Shown here piece by piece: positions 53,248 through 64,000 of a stretch of DNA of 64,000 bases. A model generated the notes under the pieces. The model did not search any database. It saw only the letters and a list, made by a program, of their open reading frames with translations, and was not told where the DNA came from. The stretch comes from Papiliotrema nemorosa (lineage: Eukaryota > Basidiomycota > Tremellomycetes > Tremellales > Rhynchogastremaceae): the NCBI GenBank assembly GCA_032158125.1, contig JASKOT010000006.1, forward strand, positions 1 to 64,000, in the 5' to 3' direction. Every line of letters starts with the position of its first letter. Within the stretch, counting starts at the first letter, position 1. Both the position numbers and the translations under genes were made by a program.

Positions 53248-55352
53248 ATGCCTGTGGCCAAGCAAGATCTGGTCCAATGTCTGCGTAGAGGTCTACCATC
53301 AACCACTCGACATGGACAGAGCACGGTGTTGGACCCCGATTCACCCCTGTGGGCATTTGCGTCGGAACCTTACAACACTCGATTGTCGAAGGAAATTGCG
53401 CCTTTGCTCATCGTCTATCGTGAGTAAAGAACGTTCTTAACCATCTACAATCGTCTCTGTGCATAGAGTGTCCCGCTGATAGGGATAGCATCCACGCCCG
53501 CAGAGATATCCGTAACACTTCATTGTGCTCAACTCTCCCGTGTCCCCGTCGTCGCTCGTTCAGGAGGACACTCTTATGCTGCCTACTCTCTGGGGGGAGC
53601 TTTCAGCTCAAATACCACTCAGATGTCCCACTCTTCGAACAACAGGTCCCCGGAACAATCCGTCGTGGTCGACATGCGATCCTTCAACACTTTACATTAT
53701 AGCCCTCACACCGAGGTTATTACCGTAGGCAGTGGAGTCCTTCTTGGCGAAATGAACAATTACCTGGAATCTTTCGGTCGAATGTTACCTACTGGATCGT
53801 GCCCTACTGTTGGTGTAGGAGGGCAAGTCTTGGCGGGTGGGTTTGGAGGGAGTTCGAGGTCTGCCGGGTTGTTCTTGGATAATTTGTTGGAGATGGAAGT
53901 GGTGCTGGCAAATGGGGAGAGGCATACGATCTCAGGCAAGAACAAGGAGGATCTATACTGGGTGCGCATACACCCCATCACAACAAGGCATGTAGACGTG
54001 CTGATCATAGGGAATGAGAGGTGCAGGATCTTCTCTCGCAATAGCACATACATTCCGACTCCGCACTCACCCCGTCCCACCTTCCGTGATGTACTTCGAA
54101 CTCACTCTCCTGCCTCGTGCTCTCCCACCCACGGCCGAATCCATATCCCGAGCAACGGCATTTTATGCCGCTTTCGAGGATTTCGGCGGGTCGAGCGATT
54201 CGACCAATGAAATGGGAATGTTCGCTTGGCACGTCACACCCGAGCCGAGCGCCGAGGGATGGGGAACGAAAGTTGAAGTGCTCGGTCAGTACTCTGGGAC
54301 GGAAGAAGAGTTTGGACGGGTGATGAGGAAATTTGAGGAGCGATTGCAGGATATCGGCGAGAGGCAGTATCATCTAGGCAAGAGACCATTGAGTGGGTGA
54401 ATCTGATATATCGAGGGGTGTGGCTGATGGTGTAGCTTTTCTGCAATCGATGCATCAGGTAGGAGGCAACTGGACGAGACTGGAAGATCGAGGACCGTTG
54501 AATATCAACGAGCACGTCAATTTCTACGCCAAGGTGAGTTTAGACAGTTGACCGACATTGCCTTTTCTTCGTCGAGTATCAGGCAAAAGCCGTATCAGCC
54601 TACGTCCCCTAGCTTGAGCGATTGCCGCTTACGCTACAGAGTCTTCTGACGAAGAAGCCTCTCACCTCGGCCCAGATCCAGCCACACCTCTCTAGACTCC
54701 TCTCCCATTCGCCCACCCAAAACCCCTCCACAGGTCTAGACTGGTTCGTCCTCTCTCCGTTTCTCGGTGGACCCCACTCCGAAATCACTAAAGTTCCTCA
54801 AGAAGCCACAGCCTTCGGACACCGGGATCTACGAGTCGTCTGGGAGTTGTACGCCAAGATTCCTGAGACGGTCGAGGATTCTCAAAAGGGCCAGGAGAGG
54901 GACTTGGTCGGATTTGTCAAGGGAATGGCGGAACATCTCTTACCTGTCGAAGCGGTCTGTAAGTATCTTTCTTCCTCCTGGTACTCTAGTACAGAATTCC
55001 ACGCAATTTATGGGGCTGACCTGTAGATCCCGCATACGTCGATCCGGAACTTGACGCTGCGCTGTACCCTTCGATGGTCTATGGTCCAAGTTATAAACGC
55101 CTACAGACGATCAAGCAGAAATACGATCCGCATGACCTGTTCAGGTATCCCCAATCTGTCAGACTGCCGGACGCAGGGTCAGTCTTTTCTCAGGTCTCTT
55201 GTGATCCTCGTTTCCGATCCAGAGTAAATGCTGAGTGCAGATATGGCTTGATACATCTTTTATTCGTCGGTGCGTTGTTATTGGGACTGGGATACATCCT
55301 ACGGCGCCGCTATCGCATTCGGGCGAAAAAGCGTAATGCCCATCTGGATTAA
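53248..55352 (+). CDS. FAD-linked oxidase (berberine-bridge/AA7-like) with C-terminal membrane anchor
   Basis: ATG 53248: MPVAKQDLVQCLRRGLPST, intron after LLIVY. The FAD-binding part has VPVVARSGGHSYAAYSLGG with the histidine for covalent flavin attachment, VDMRSFNTLHY, ITVGSGVLLGEMNNYL and GSCPTVGVGGQVLAGGFG with the cysteine of the second covalent link, so a bicovalent flavin is possible. The substrate domain is variable. The berberine-bridge C-terminal segment gives QTIKQKYDPHDLFRYPQSV. Unusually, the protein continues into a membrane helix (YGLIHLLFVGALLLGLGYILRRRYRIR) with a basic end. AA7 oxidases of this type oxidise oligosaccharides and sit well next to an AA9 enzyme, but other substrates are possible. 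Confidence 0.85.
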
Positions 55353-55904
55353 CCAAATAGAACAACGATATAGATCGGTCTCCCAGCTATTGATGAACCT
55401 GAATACCACCGTCGAGTCACAACAAGCATTCTCGAAAAGTCTTCTATTAATCATGGAGATGGGCAAAGCGATCGGGGCGGTAGGGTGATTAGGGGGAGAG
55501 GTAGTCATCCTTAACGAATCGTAGACGATCTTACGAATGCATAGATACCCGGGCCTGAACCGAAGCTGGTGACATTTGAGCTTAGACAGAATTCCAGTCG
55601 ATTTTGTAGATACGAAAGATACCTCAGACAAGGGGAAAAAGTTGCATGGTAGAAAGTCGCTTCGACGATCAACGTCTCAGCTTAGGAAAGAAGAGTGAAA
55701 GCTTTATCAGAAAGCTATATCAAAAGAAAAATGTTGGAGCCTCCTCGGAACCTGATCCGTCCCGTTGGCCAATGATTGAGGGAGGGAGTACAATTATTAC
55801 CAGACTCGCTGACCGAGCTTGGCGTATCGGCTCATCACGGCTCGCTTTCGGCTCGAAGCAGAGACGCAAGTCGAGACTTGCGCGTCACACTTGGTGAATG
55901 TTGC
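55353..55904. other. Convergent 3' region
   Basis: About 500 bp between the FAD oxidase stop and the end of the AA9 gene. No gene recognised. It should hold both polyadenylation regions. Confidence 0.4.
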
Positions 55905-57547
55905 CTACGACTCAGCTCACACCCAAATAGGTACTCAATGCGCAATATGAGTTGACTTACCGAGACTTCCGAGTTGGGGAGAGAGTTGGCGTAGTCTTTG
56001 CACTTGTTCTGAATGTCAGAGACCATTTATAGCTCTACCACAGGGTGAAAACTTAGAAGATAGAGCTGGTAGGATATGGAGGAGGATGGGGAGAAGGATG
56101 ACAGGGACTTGCCATTTGGATCATACAGCTCGCGTAAATCGCCGATTGCTCGTCGTTGTAGCTTCCGCCATTGACGATGAACTTGTCTCCGTTTTCTGTC
56201 ATATCAGTCCCAAACTTTAGAGTAATGGTAGCAGTGTAAAGGGATAAATTATAAGGTCAGGACGGATGTTGTAACTTACGAGTGATAGGAGGTGCGGGTC
56301 CACCCAGCTCGCCACCACCGGTGACTGGGCCAGGAGATGCAGTGGAAACAGCAGAAGAGGTGGTCCTGTAGGTGTCAGCTTACAAGTGGAACACCGGGGA
56401 AGACCTCACAGAGTGGCAGCGGATGTGGTGGATACTACCACGGTCGAGGTGGACGTGCTAGGAATGGGGCTGGGCGATTCTTCACCCTCACCGCCATCAG
56501 TGGGCGAGGGGACAGGTGATGACACGGCTGAAGATGATGGGACAGGTGCAGCCGACGACGAAGGTTCAGGCGTAGCCTCCGATGTGGAAGGTGCCGGAGT
56601 GGGTGGGTTTGACCCTCCGCCCGATCCACCACCATACACTGCTGGACCGGGAGCGACAAACTCGGAGGGCGATTGTCCATTGTACAAGTTCCAAGTCTTG
56701 AAATCGTCATTCAGGTTGTAAGCAGCGGGGAAGGTGGTGGTGTCGGTAGGCACTGCAGATCCCGATCCGATTAAGTTGGCCTGGAAGCAGTACGGGTAGA
56801 CTTGAGGAGCACCCGTACTGTGCATAGCGATGATTTCGTGTCTGACCAGGTACCCTCCAGGAGCGAGATCAGATGGAATGTCAAAGGACCATTTGAGGGT
56901 GGAGACGATCGTATCGGAAGCCCAGTTATCAATTGACCCATCGTTGGTCTTTTCGGAGATCTTGAACCAGTCGAGAGTGGATGCATCGACGCCGTCACAC
57001 CCGGACGTAGGGCACGCAGCCATGTATTCAATGACGGGACCTGAGTGTTAGCTGAAGACTCTTGAGTACTGTAGATCACCGGGATGACGTTATGCAACAC
57101 ATATAGAGCCAAATGAGAAGAGTCGTGTTGGCTCACCCTTGTGCGAGTCGGGCCAAGTGTTCCAGGTAGCAGTAACAGTACTTCCAGCGTTCAAGTCCCA
57201 AGTCTCTAGACCCGATCCGGCGGACGAGCCACCACAAGCCACCTTGGCAGCAGTGTAATCGGTGAACCCTTAAGGGTTAGTCGGACCGATACCAGTCTTC
57301 TACTATATGACTCACCCTGGTCAGAGTTGTCAGTGGGTCTTTCAGCGGTGGGACCGTATTGAGCCGCATTCGAGGGATTGAACCCTCCCTTGGTCTCTCC
57401 GTTGATCTCCCACGCGCTGACGTGTCCGTGAGCGTGGACCATGGTGGTTCCCGCCAGCATGGCACCGAGCAGAACGATCATCTTGGACTGCGCATTAGTA
57501 ACTTCAAGCTCGATGATGAGCGTGAGGGCACTGACATTGTTGATCAT
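55905..57547 (-). CDS. AA9 lytic polysaccharide monooxygenase with extra C-terminal domain
   Basis: Start ATG 57547: MINN is joined by a 48 bp intron (57535-57488, with a TACTAAT-like branch point) to SKMIVLLGAMLAGTTMVHA, a signal peptide cut before HGHVSAWEING. The mature protein thus begins with the copper-binding histidine of AA9 enzymes. DSHKG holds the second histidine region, and PQVYPYCFQANLIG contains the axial tyrosine. A Ser/Pro/Thr-rich linker of about 60 residues follows (SEATPEPSSS). Then a short extra domain reads NGDKFIVNGGSYNDEQSAIY, ASCMIQM and NKCKDYANSLPNSEVS, reached through an intron with a GC donor. The end is uncertain: a 50 bp intron would give a stop at 55905, read-through one at 55835. 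The enzyme cleaves cellulose or related glucans oxidatively outside the cell. Confidence 0.88.
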
Positions 57548-59049
57548 CTTGATTGGAGTAGCCTTTTCGTAAAAGAGAGTCAGTTGATCGAAAGAGAGTG
57601 GTGTCGGTGATTGGAGTATTGGAGACGGAGTAGAATCAATCTACTTGATCAGAAATAGGAGGAGGTCGAGGTGAGAGGGGTGAGATGAAGAAGGATGAAG
57701 AAATGCCTCGAGGGGATCGAGCCATTATATATCTATACCTTTGACCACGACTCGAAGCCGTCGGCACACATTGTTCTTCTTCTCCCAATCGTCATCGCTC
57801 AACCGCTGGGCATCCACCACCATCGAAAGGATGAAACGGACAGTGATGAGCTGAGCCTGAACCTCCTATCTGCCGACTATGTGTGGTTTCGAATATCTTG
57901 GTGTGAATAGGGTCTTCAAGGATTGTTTGAGGGCCGGATTCGCAGGGGTTCGAGCCGATCTTGTACCTCACGGTTCTCAGGCTCTACAAGTTGAGAGAGA
58001 CGGCTCTTGCTTCATGAGCCAAGAATTGAGGAACAAGGATGGTGTGGGGAGATCGTAGAGTGTCGCTTTGAGTGCTTGAATCTGACATCAACCCCTCGAG
58101 GAACAGATTCACCTCGTCGACCATCATCCTTTTGGCAATGATGATAGGAAAACGCCAAGCATCAGTACCAGCATGGTCTTCCAAACGTCGTCAAGGCTCG
58201 TCACGATCTAGGGTCAAGGTGCAAAACAAAGGAAAAGCAGAAGGGATTGTAAGGCGCGAGATGGTTGTGTTGTTTCAAGAATTATCCGACAAGGGTACCC
58301 CCTTTGAGCGGTCTCGAAACGACACCTGAAACGATGATCTCGAGTGAGGCATTTACAACTCACCTTCCGTTGTCAAGGAGATGATGTGGGTATATCGTAC
58401 ATCCTCACAGGATGCCGAATGTAAGCAGGCACAGCCAAGAACGCCCACTCGATCGGGGGTTGTGAGTCGACCCGGAATTGACAATGTCGAGGTCCAACAA
58501 TTGCAAAGTCGATCTGATCCAGAGCACATTCACGTATCTAGTGGGGCGACGAAGATGGATACATTCACTCGTACTTGCAAGAGTGATCGTCGAGTACTCT
58601 CGCGTTCTAGACGATTCGTACGGGGAATCCAGCACTGTCCACAATATAGCCGGTCTCCGGGCTCCATGGTCTTGGCCGCAGGCAAACCTAATGCAGGTGA
58701 GCCTTGGGTGAACTTGTCCCTAATCGATGCATCGCCTACGGTGCATCCTCACTATGGCACAACGATTAGCGTAGTCTGAACTCGGGTTTATACCAGTACG
58801 ACATGGGTGTATGCATTGTCAACTGTCGGGATCCCGCTTTGCTGGAGGGATTCTTGCGGGGATTCTTGCGGGAATGCCGAAATATCTCGCACCGGACCAA
58901 TCGTATCCCACAACCTATCTATCTAGTGCAGGTATATCTGAGTCTCATGCATCGTCTTTTACTTTTCGACAGTCTTCATATTCCTCTTATAGACCACCCG
59001 CTAGAGTACACAGAAGACCAGACGTTCGGCACGACAGGACAAAGACACA
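57548..59049. other. Long divergent intergenic region
   Basis: About 1.5 kb between the AA9 start and the hydroxy-acid oxidase start, read in opposite directions. No gene recognised on either strand. It contains a short direct repeat (GGATTCTTGCGG twice near 58848-58875). It probably carries the control regions of both genes and may hold an unrecognised small gene. Confidence 0.4.
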
Positions 59050-60458
59050 ATGAACAGGGTCAACATTGGAGATGACAGGGTGTTCAGTATCGCCGATCTA
59101 GAGCGTGAAGGTACCGCCAAGATGGTCACCCACATTGCGCAGTATTACAACGAGGGAGCGATGGATCTGGCTACGTACGTCTGGATCATTCTAGCCATGG
59201 CTGAGGAAGGGCTAATGGGACAGGCTGAAAGAGAACACCCAGGCTTTCAACCGGATCAAGCTGAGAGGTCGAGTTGCGGTAAACGTAGCTGCTGTGGATC
59301 CTTCTACTCCATGCTTCGGCGTCAAGGTGAGCCCCAAAGCTGCGTGAAGATTTGAATCGTGCTGAGTCTGAGTCCCGAATTCCGATTGGATTCGCACCCG
59401 CAGCAATGCACAAGATGGCTCATGAGGACGGTGAACTCGGCACCAGTCGAGCAGCCGGTAAAGCAGGAGTCAACATGATCCTCTCTCAGTACGCAAACGA
59501 GTCCATCGAAGACGTCATCGAAGCTGGGAAGCCGTATGGTAACGCGTATGGAATGCAATTGTGCATCACGGAAGATGTGAGCGTGACTTGGGACGGGGTC
59601 CGACGAGCAGAAAGTGAGTCCAGTATGGTGTTACCGTGGAGGAGCTAATCTCAGGGGCTGGATGTAAAGCCATCGTACTGTCTGTGGATATTCCGACTTT
59701 GGGCAAACGGTACAATGAACACAAGAACAAATTTGCCCTTCCCCGGCATCTCAAATTCCCAAATCTCCCCGAAGGTGTAGACGTGCACAGTATGGCAGAT
59801 GGAGATCCGCGAGTGTCGTACAGTCGGGAAGTCACTTGGAAGTTGCTCAAGGAGATAGTGAACAAGACGCATCTTCAAGTCTTCCTCAAAGGCAGTGAGT
59901 TGTTCTCTTGCGATGGGTATCATGAGAATGAAGTGGCCTGACTCCCAGTTACGACGGCTGAAGATGCTTCGACGGCTGTGGAGATAGGGGTAGCGGGAGT
60001 CATAGTCTCCACCCATGGTGGCAGACAACTGGACGGTTCACTCGCTGCGATTGACGCTCTGCCAGAAGTGGTGGATGCGGTGGCCGGGAGGATCGAGGTG
60101 CATATGGACAGTGGGATAAGGCGCGGATCGGACATCTTCAAGGCGTTGGCCATAGGCGCAGATTACTGTTGGGTAGGCAGAGTACCCATCTGGGGTCTGG
60201 CCGTGAGTGAACCCGTCTTGTACACATGAGTCTGACGCTGACGACCAGTACAAAGGCCAAAGAGGGGTGGAACTCGGTCTGGACCTCTTGTATGAGGAGT
60301 TCCTGACTACCATGGCGCTCTGCGGGTGCACCTCGGTCAACGATATCAGTCGATCACATATCGCTCGCATGACTCCGGATGGATCTTATGCCAAGTTCCC
60401 TCCGCTGAAGAAACCGACCAAGAGGCAACAAGCGATGAGAGCCGGCGCCAAGTTGTAG
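59050..60458 (+). CDS. FMN-dependent 2-hydroxy-acid oxidase, peroxisomal
   Basis: ATG 59050: MNRVNIGDDRVFSIADLE, then IAQYYNEGAMDLAT with the substrate-binding tyrosine region. Later exons give RIPIGFAPAAMHKMAHEDGE, ILSQYANESIEDVIEA, AIVLSVDIPTLGKRYNE, LQVFLKG, VIVSTHGGRQLDG (catalytic histidine region HGGRQLD) and HMDSGIRRGSDIFKALAIGADYC. The C-terminus AMRAGAKL has AKL as a PTS1 peroxisomal signal. The family includes lactate oxidase, glycolate oxidase and flavocytochrome b2. No cytochrome domain is present, so it is an oxidase type that gives H2O2. Five or so introns keep the frame. Confidence 0.92.
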
Positions 60459-60706
60459 AGGGCGTAGCTGTAGAGTGCATATGTATGAGTTTGCAAGAGT
60501 ACATCAGGCAGTCACCTGATAATCGGCATAGGCTCTGCTTGGGTATGGCTGATTGCCTCGAGATACGATCAAACGTTCGTATGAGTCTCCTATTCTTCAG
60601 GAGTATCAGCACAATCTCAAAGCCATGTCTTGAGGATTCAGCTGCTCTCCCATCATACTGCCGACACGACTCGAGGCCAGACACCCATACATGCAAGATG
60701 CAAATT

Positions 60707-61700
60707 CTACTTCTTCTGAGCCGCCTTGACCTGGTTGCCCACTTCCGCAAACAACAAGTCATTATCCTGCGTGATTGTCGCGCAATCGAAACCCTGCTCC
60801 AATCTCTTTGCGGCCTGTTCACCGGATCCACAAAAGATGGACGACTTCTTGCCTGCCCTTTTGACTGCTTGTTGGATGTTTGAGATTGCTTCTTCGTGTT
60901 CTTTCCCTCCAAATTCTACTCCCATCTGTTTGGCCAGATCATACGGGCCTGTATGTGTCAAGATTGTGCTTCGGAGTCCAATACTCACCGACAAAGAGGA
61001 CATCGATACCCTCCACAGCAGCAATCTCATCCACGTTCTCCAGGCCATCTCTCGACTCGATCTGGACCATAGTGACCAAAGTATCATTGGCGATATTCCC
61101 ATACTCTTCATCGGTGATGTTGAATGCGAAATGAGCCCCGATATGGCCAACACCCCTTATCCCTACTGGAGGGTATTTACTGCCCTTGGCTACTTTTCGC
61201 GCAATCTCCTATATCGATCAGCCAGAGCATACGTGCAAGGTGCGGGTAGACATGGCGCGGTGACTTGTGACTCACTGCATTATGACACATGGGCACCATG
61301 ATTCCATGAGCGCCAGAATCAAACACCCGTTTGATCATCCATGGTTCATCCGAGGGGACTCTGATGACTGGGCTAGCTCCAGCAGAAGCTACAATGTTGT
61401 TGAGCTGGACGGTCAGTGGTCACCTCTCACATCTTCTTGTGCGGATGAGAAAGGGGGGTCGAAGCCTTACGATGAAGTAATCCTTGTCCGAGATATCCCC
61501 ATGTTCCGCATCTATCAATACCCAGTCGATGCCGGGAACAGCAGCGACCGTCTTGATGAGTGCTGCTCCCGGTAGACTACATCTCAGCGCAAGTCTCTTG
61601 CGGAATAGTCACGAGGTCGCTCTACTGACGTGACGAATATACCCAGGGGTTTCTTGTTTTCCTTGAGAGCGTTGGAAAGGACTGCAGCGCTGGACATCAT
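60707..61700 (-). CDS. HpcH/HpaI-family class II aldolase
   Basis: Start at ATG 61700 (MMSSAAVLSNALKENKKPLGIFVT). An intron follows, then LPGAALIKTVAAVPGIDWVL and IDAEHGDISDKDYF, the family signature. Later exons give SPVIRVPSDEPWMIKRVFDSGA, HGIMVPMCH, IGAHFAFNITDEEYGNIANDT, LVTMVQIESRDGLENVDEI (metal-ligand glutamate) and a late GPYDLAKQMG. The end is KAAQKK at 60707. Members cleave 2-keto-3-deoxy acids to pyruvate and an aldehyde; 2-keto-3-deoxy-L-rhamnonate and 4-hydroxy-2-oxo-heptanedioate are typical substrates. It is divergent from the aldehyde dehydrogenase at 61959. Confidence 0.9.
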
Positions 61701-61958
61701 GAGACCTTAGACTACGACATGCATCTCACAACTCCGATTTCTCTTATATCCCCATATCTCACTCTCGATGACTTGGCTTACGGGAGGTCCGTCGTAGGTA
61801 GACACCATCTCGGCTCGGGATTCCGCCGTTGGCCGATCGGGATTGACCTCCACCATGGACCATGATCACACAAGATCCTACTTATCTATGCACCCATAAA
61901 GTCGAGGACCTTGTAGGACATATACACCGGATCGCTCTGCACACGATATACGCACAAA

Positions 61959-64000
61959 ATGTCATACCCCACTTTCACCCTCAACGACGTCGCTATCCCC
62001 ACTGGATTATATATCGGTGGGAAATGGGTCAAAGGTCGAGGTCCACCACTGGAGACGCTCAACCCCGCTACAGAACAAGTCCACGGGACGGTCGATACCG
62101 CCTCAAAGGAAGATGTAGATGATGCAGTCAAGGCTGCTCGAGAGGCATTTGAGACTACCTGGGGCCTTGAATCGTCGGCTAATCAACGGGGAGAGTTGAT
62201 GTTTCGTCTAGCGGAATTGTTGGAGAAGAACAAGGATGAGTTGGCGCAGTTGGAAGCTATAGATTGTGGGAAGCCCGTATCGTGTGGGTAGATTCATCTA
62301 CCTCTTTCCATCTTTGTGCTTGTCGGTGTCGAAGATGATGGTTGACATGTAGGGTGCAGGGCGGATATCGAAGATGGAGTGACGACCTTTAAATACTACG
62401 CTGGTCAGTCTTCTTCATCGACTAATGATAACCTCTGGATCATTTGGGGAGTAGCTAACGGCACAGGAGCGGCGACCAAGATCGAAGGCAAGGTTGTCGA
62501 GATTGACGATAAAGAAAAGTTCTGCATGGTCAGGAAAGAACCGATAGGTGTGGTTGGGCAGATTGTGCCTTGGAACTACCCATTGCTCATGATGATCTGG
62601 CAAGTCGACGTCTCTCTTCACCTACCTCTATTGTCCCCCTCCATCGTTCCTTTGGTGGAGTGGTATGCATGAGATAAAGCTGACATGCAGGAAAGTTGCT
62701 CCGGCTCTAGCGGCAGGTTGCGCGATCGTCTTCAAAGCAGCAGAACAAACTCCCTTGACGACACTCAAGTTTGCGGAATTGGTGCATGAGGCTGGGTATC
62801 CAGCTGGCAGTTTCAACCTCCTCAATGGGACCGGAGCAATCACTGGCGCAGCTATGAGTGTCCACATGGACATTGACAAGGTGTGTAGTCTCTCTGAATC
62901 ACAGCTCCTTCCCCATGCCAGTCGCTCGACCTAGCCTCTTGACCACTGATCACCCGAATGGAGGCTGAATGTGTGTAGATCGCATTCACAGGCTCGACCC
63001 CCACCGGAAGGAAGATCGTCAAAGCTGCCGCCGACTCAAACTTGAAGCAGGTCTCATTGGAACTGGGTGGGAAATCACCCATGATTGTCTTTGATTCTGC
63101 CGATTTGGAAGAAGCCGCCAAATGGTGTGCATTTGGTGCGTCCTCTTCGCCATATCGTCCCGCACTGTCTACCTTATCCTTGGTTTCACTTCTGGGTCTT
63201 TCTCATCGGTCAAAAGCCTCGATCTGCCCTTGATTGAGTTAATGATTAGGCGCCTTTGAATGCGGTGGACAATCATGCAATCTCGGTTCGAGAGTACTCG
63301 TCCAAAACTCAATCTACGACAAATTCATGTCCCTCTACATTGACGCTGTTAAAAAGATCAAAGTGGGAGATCCATTAGATACGACCACGTTCCAAGGTCC
63401 ACAGGTATCTAAACTCCAATTTGACAAGATCATGGGGTACATTGAGTCTGGTAAAGCGTCAAACAAGGCAAAAGTCCTTCTGGGCGGTGAGGCAGAGACA
63501 GGTCACGGAAGGGATCTCTCGCTGATGATAGGTAATGCTATTCCCGGCGATGGGTATCTCATCGAGCCGACCATCTTTTCAGAAGTCGACATGTCTATGG
63601 AGATTGGAGCCGAGGAGATTTTCGGACCGGTATCTTGCGTGTTCAGGTTTGAAGATGAGGTCGAGGCGCTCAAGATTGCCAATGATACATCTGTAAGCGA
63701 TCGGTCCCTGCACGATCTCCCAAGCCTCTTCGTCCTGTTCTTCCTTCGCCTCGAGTATAGTGTCAGACTTCTTGAGCTCATCTTCAGTTCGGCTTGGCCG
63801 CGGGAATCTTCACCAACGATCTGCGCCAGAGTAACCGAGTGACCAGAAAGCTGAGAGCGGGTGAGTAGATCCACAACAAGCAGCCTAAAACGGAATTACA
63901 GACTGAGCGCAGGTACCGTCTGGGTGAACCAGTACGTAATGGTATCCCCAACTGTCCCTTTCGGAGGGTACAAGCAATCTGGCTGGGGACGAGATTTGGG
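61959..64000 (+). CDS. NAD(P) aldehyde dehydrogenase, truncated by window end
   Basis: ATG 61959: [24 protein letters not shown], then [20 protein letters not shown]. Exons give [69 protein letters not shown] and [14 protein letters not shown], with the catalytic cysteine in GQSC. The late motif [10 protein letters not shown] follows. The frame continues through [18 protein letters not shown] to WVNQYVM and [15 protein letters not shown] at the window edge, so only the last 30 or so residues are missing. It oxidises an aldehyde to the acid. It is divergent from the aldolase and about 1.5 kb from the hydroxy-acid oxidase. Confidence 0.93.

Noticed and set aside
58848..58875. Short direct repeat GGATTCTTGCGG as a mobile element footprint
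   Set aside because: Only two copies of 12 bases without flanking target duplication or element ends.
1..64000. tRNA or rRNA genes, CRISPR arrays and intact transposons
   Set aside because: None could be recognised by eye; a tRNAscan and repeat search would be needed to exclude them firmly.

Overview
The window is the left end of a fungal chromosome. It opens with three CCCCTAA/CCCCCTAA units (TTAGGGG(G) on the other strand), the telomere repeat known from Cryptococcus and its relatives. Genes carry many very short GT-AG introns (about 35-60 bp), lie on both strands without operons, and include Zn2Cys6 regulators, a KRE6/SKN1-type glucan protein and an AA9 polysaccharide monooxygenase. All of this fits a basidiomycete yeast of the Tremellomycetes; the species cannot be named from the sequence. 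Multi-exon coordinates run from start codon to stop codon, and introns were placed by eye.

Region 1 (1-10.3 kb) is gene-poor subtelomere: a NIMA-type kinase gene, an HNH endonuclease gene, one unrecognised ORF, a degenerate tandem repeat, and near 10.25 kb a short internal telomere repeat in the same orientation as the chromosome end. The first 10 kb may therefore have been added to an older end.

Region 2 (10.4-24.8 kb) is the most interesting part. Seven genes appear to form one co-regulated catabolic cluster: an alpha/beta hydrolase of the proline iminopeptidase type, a GABA/choline-type permease, a Zn2Cys6 regulator, a Baeyer-Villiger-type monooxygenase, an AAAP amino acid transporter, a cupin protein and a D-amino-acid oxidase with a peroxisomal C-terminus. 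Each of the three divergent promoters in the block holds one copy of the same 11-mer, CGGAATGTCCG, an inverted CGG-N5-CCG site of the kind bound by Zn2Cys6 dimers. I infer a dedicated regulon for uptake and oxidation of an amino-acid-derived compound.

Region 3 (25.3-42.4 kb) holds a small membrane protein, two MFS transporters, a GH16 beta-glucan synthesis protein, an intronless NACHT protein, a 2H phosphoesterase, a GNAT acetyltransferase, a lipase-like hydrolase and an S10 carboxypeptidase-like protein. Region 4 (42.7-52.9 kb) holds a second Zn2Cys6 regulator with a stretched zinc cluster, a TPMT-type methyltransferase, two unrecognised genes, and a divergent pair of folate genes (4-amino-4-deoxychorismate synthase and 5-formyl-THF cyclo-ligase) sharing a 284 bp promoter full of copies of one palindromic motif.

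Region 5 (53.2-64 kb) is a carbon-oxidation region: a berberine-bridge-type FAD oxidase with a C-terminal membrane anchor, the AA9 enzyme, an FMN-dependent 2-hydroxy-acid oxidase with a peroxisomal signal, an HpcH/HpaI aldolase and an NAD(P) aldehyde dehydrogenase cut by the window end. The last three could act in sequence (aldol cleavage, aldehyde to acid, 2-hydroxy acid to 2-oxo acid).
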